Origin: an uncultured Eubacteriales bacterium
GTDB lineage: Bacteria; Bacillota; Clostridia; Oscillospirales; Butyricicoccaceae
Assembly (NCBI GenBank): GCA_949740695.1
Contig: CATJIY010000058.1
Coordinates: 1 to 7,462, forward strand
Direction: 5' to 3'
DNA: 7,462 bases
Shown: piece after piece, positions 5,523 through 7,462 of the stretch
Numbering within the stretch: the first letter of the stretch is position 1
How the letters are laid out: each line of letters begins with the position of its first letter
The notes under the pieces: generated by a model
Told to the model about the DNA's origin: nothing
Seen by the model: the letters and a program-made list of their open reading frames with translations, nothing else
The model's database searches: none
Position numbers and translations under genes: made by a program

Positions 5523-7462
5523 ATGGTTGAAGTCATCAAAAAAGGCGCTTATCTAATAGACGGCCAAGTTGTTTATGCTGACCAGGCCCAGGGCCAGCAG
5601 GCTCCTGATCAGGCTCGAGAAAAAACCATCGCCTATTCCATTCTGCGCGCCCACAACAAAGGGAGCGACCCCAAAAAGCTGAATATCAAATTTGATGCGC
5701 TAATTTCTCATGATATCACCTTTGTAGGCATTATCCAAACAGCCAAGGCTTCCGGCTTGAAAGAATTTCCCATCCCTTACGCCATGACCAACTGCCACAA
5801 CTCCTTGTGCGCTGTCGGCGGCACCATCAATGAAGACGACCACGCTTTTGGCCTTTCGGCCGCTAAAAAATATGGCGGCATCTATGTCCCTGCCAATCAA
5901 GCGGTCATTCATCAATACGCCCGGGAGCGGCTGGCCGGCTGCGGAAAAATGATCCTTGGTTCAGACTCCCACACCCGCTACGGCGCTTATGGCTGCATGG
6001 GCGTGGGCGAGGGCGGCGGCGAATTGGTCAAGCAGCTGCTAGAAAACACCTATGACGTAGCCGCTCCCGAAGTGGTCATGGTCTATCTGGACGGCAAGCC
6101 TCGTAAGGGCGTAGGTCCCCAGGATGTGGCCATCGCCCTTGTGGCTGCTACCTTCCCCAACGGCGACGTGAAAAACAAGGTTCTGGAGTTCGTTGGTCCT
6201 GGCGTGAAGGAGCTTTCCTGTGATTTCCGCATCGGCGTGGACGTAATGACTACCGAAACCTCCTGCCTCACCTCTGTCTGGGTTACTGATGAAAAGGTCA
6301 AAGCCTATTATGAAAACATCGGCCGCCCCGAAGCGTACGCAGAGCTTCAGCCCGGCAGCGGCGCTTATTATGACAGCGTGGTCCACATCGACCTGTCCAA
6401 AGTGGAGTGCATGATCGCCTTGCCCTTCCATCCTTCCATTGCCTACACCATCCATGAATTGCAGGCCGACCCCAAAGGTATCTTTGAAAAGATCGAAGCT
6501 GACTGCAACAAGCAGCTGGGCGGTAAGGTAAAGATGGATCTCCAGCGCAACATTGTAGACGGAAAAGTTACCTGCGACCAGGGCGTCATCGTGGGTTGCT
6601 CAGGCGGCATGTATGAGAATATCGTGGAAGCCGCTGCCATTTTGAAAGATCAGTCTATCGGCAACGGTTATTTTGATATGAGCGTTTACGCTTCCTCCAC
6701 TCCCATCAATCTGGCTATTACCAAAAACGGCGCCGCCGCCACTTTGATGGAAGCAGGCGCCGTAATGAAGCCCAGCTTCTGCGGTCCCTGCTTTGGCGCT
6801 GGCGACACCCCAGCCAACAACGCCCTATCCATTCGTCACGCCACCCGGAACTTTGCCAACCGGGAGGGCTCCAAGCCAGGCAACGGCCAAATCTCTGCGG
6901 TTGCCTTGATGGATGCTCGCTCCATCGCCGCTACCGCCGCCAACGGAGGCGTGCTCACCGCTGCTACCGATATCGAATACCAAGCACCCACCGCTGAACA
7001 ACTGGAATATCACTACGACGGCAGCGTTTATGCCAAGCGGTGTTATGAAGGCTTTGGCAAAGCAGACCCCACCGCGGAGCTGCGCTATGGTCCCAACATC
7101 AAGGACTGGCCCGCCATGCCCGCCCTGGAGGATGATCTGCTGGTGAAGTTATGTGCGGTTATCCACGACCCGGTAACCACTACCGACGAGCTGATCCCTT
7201 CCGGTGAAACCTCTTCCTACCGGTCCAATCCTATCGGCCTGTCTGAGTTCGCTCTCAGCCGCCGGGCGCCCGAATATGTGAGCCGTTCCAAGGAGGTCCG
7301 TGCACTAGAGGAAGCCCGGGAGGCTGGCAATCCCCCCGTTGAAGTGCTTGACATCCTGAAAAAAGTAGGCGGCGACGCTAAAAAGACCACCGTTGGCTCC
7401 TGTGTTTTTGCCAATAAGCCGGGCGACGGCTCTGCCCGCGAGCAGGCGGCTTCCTGCCAGAA
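5523..7462 (+). CDS. Aconitase-superfamily [4Fe-4S] hydratase, YbhJ-like, C-terminus missing
   Basis: The frame is open from ATG 5523 to the window edge: 646 codons plus two bases. E. coli YbhJ is about 750 residues, so roughly 100 should be missing. The protein is an aconitase-type hydro-lyase. Cys359 (VGCSGG) with Cys420 and Cys423 (FCGPCFG) are the three expected cluster ligands. GSDSHT (146-151) supplies the Asp148-His150 pair. TRNFANR (441-447) supplies two substrate arginines. GDGSARE (634-640) is the swivel-domain loop. No signal peptide is seen, so it is cytoplasmic. It differs from true aconitases in having CSGG for CTN(S/A), GSAREQ for GSSREH and no FEGR. Residues 19-30 are Gln/Ala-rich and look like a variable insert. 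It follows citG in the same direction and may be co-transcribed. A role in citrate, aconitate or methyl-analogue hydration is inferred; the substrate is unknown. Confidence 0.88.
   Translation, partial: MVEVIKKGAYLIDGQVVYADQAQGQQAPDQAREKTIAYSILRAHNKGSDPKKLNIKFDALISHDITFVGIIQTAKASGLKEFPIPYAMTNCHNSLCAVGGTINEDDHAFGLSAAKKYGGIYVPANQAVIHQYARERLAGCGKMILGSDSHTRYGAYGCMGVGEGGGELVKQLLENTYDVAAPEVVMVYLDGKPRKGVGPQDVAIALVAATFPNGDVKNKVLEFVGPGVKELSCDFRIGVDVMTTETSCLTSVWVTDEKVKAYYENIGRPEAYAELQPGSGAYYDSVVHIDLSKVECMIALPFHPSIAYTIHELQADPKGIFEKIEADCNKQLGGKVKMDLQRNIVDGKVTCDQGVIVGCSGGMYENIVEAAAILKDQSIGNGYFDMSVYASSTPINLAITKNGAAATLMEAGAVMKPSFCGPCFGAGDTPANNALSIRHATRNFANREGSKPGNGQISAVALMDARSIAATAANGGVLTAATDIEYQAPTAEQLEYHYDGSVYAKRCYEGFGKADPTAELRYGPNIKDWPAMPALEDDLLVKLCAVIHDPVTTTDELIPSGETSSYRSNPIGLSEFALSRRAPEYVSRSKEVRALEEAREAGNPPVEVLDILKKVGGDAKKTTVGSCVFANKPGDGSAREQAASCQ

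Noticed and set aside
5604..5613. Perfect 10-bp palindrome CCTGATCAGG near the start of the hydratase gene
   Set aside because: It is short, lies within codons of a Gln/Ala-rich stretch and has no partner copies in the window. Chance is a sufficient explanation.
1..7462. Search for mobile elements, CRISPR arrays, tRNA or rRNA genes, and frameshifts
   Set aside because: No transposase or integrase protein, no spaced direct repeats, no cloverleaf-like sequence and no broken frame were seen by eye; the window is almost fully explained by intact metabolic genes and the two edge-truncated ones.

Overview
The window looks like a chromosomal segment of an anaerobic, fermentative member of the Bacillota (Clostridia or Negativicutes). 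The evidence is strong AAGGAGG-type ribosome binding sites, sigma-A-like promoters and a tightly packed citrate lyase operon. Genus cannot be settled from the sequence. There are no RNA genes, mobile elements or CRISPR arrays.

Layout: at the left edge, the first 117 codons of a minus-strand SAM-dependent methyltransferase (RlmI/RlmK-like, COG1092) run off the window. A compact divergent promoter region separates it from plus-strand deoC (deoxyribose-phosphate aldolase). After deoC come a terminator-like nested hairpin and a good promoter (TTGCTT-N17-TATAAT), then the run citD-citE-citF-citX-citG. These five genes abut or overlap: the citE SD overlaps the citD stop, citE/citF share ATGA, citF/citX are 1 nt apart, and citX/citG overlap by 14 nt. 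After 52 nt and a fresh strong SD comes a large aconitase-superfamily hydratase (YbhJ-like), cut by the right edge after 646 codons.

How the genes work together: CitG makes the triphosphoribosyl-dephospho-CoA precursor. CitX transfers the prosthetic group to Ser14 of the acyl carrier protein CitD. CitF (acyl-exchange subunit) and CitE (lyase subunit) then cleave citrate, or a related 2-hydroxy-tricarboxylate or dicarboxylate, to acetate plus a 2-oxoacid. The downstream [4Fe-4S] hydratase could interconvert the lyase substrate with its dehydrated form (aconitate/citrate, or a C-methyl analogue), so the locus may be a hydratase-lyase module. The citrate lyase ligase gene citC and any transporter are absent from the window. 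The most interesting points are the hydratase linkage, its departures from the classical aconitase active-site signature, and the control signals at the cit promoter and the citG-hydratase junction.
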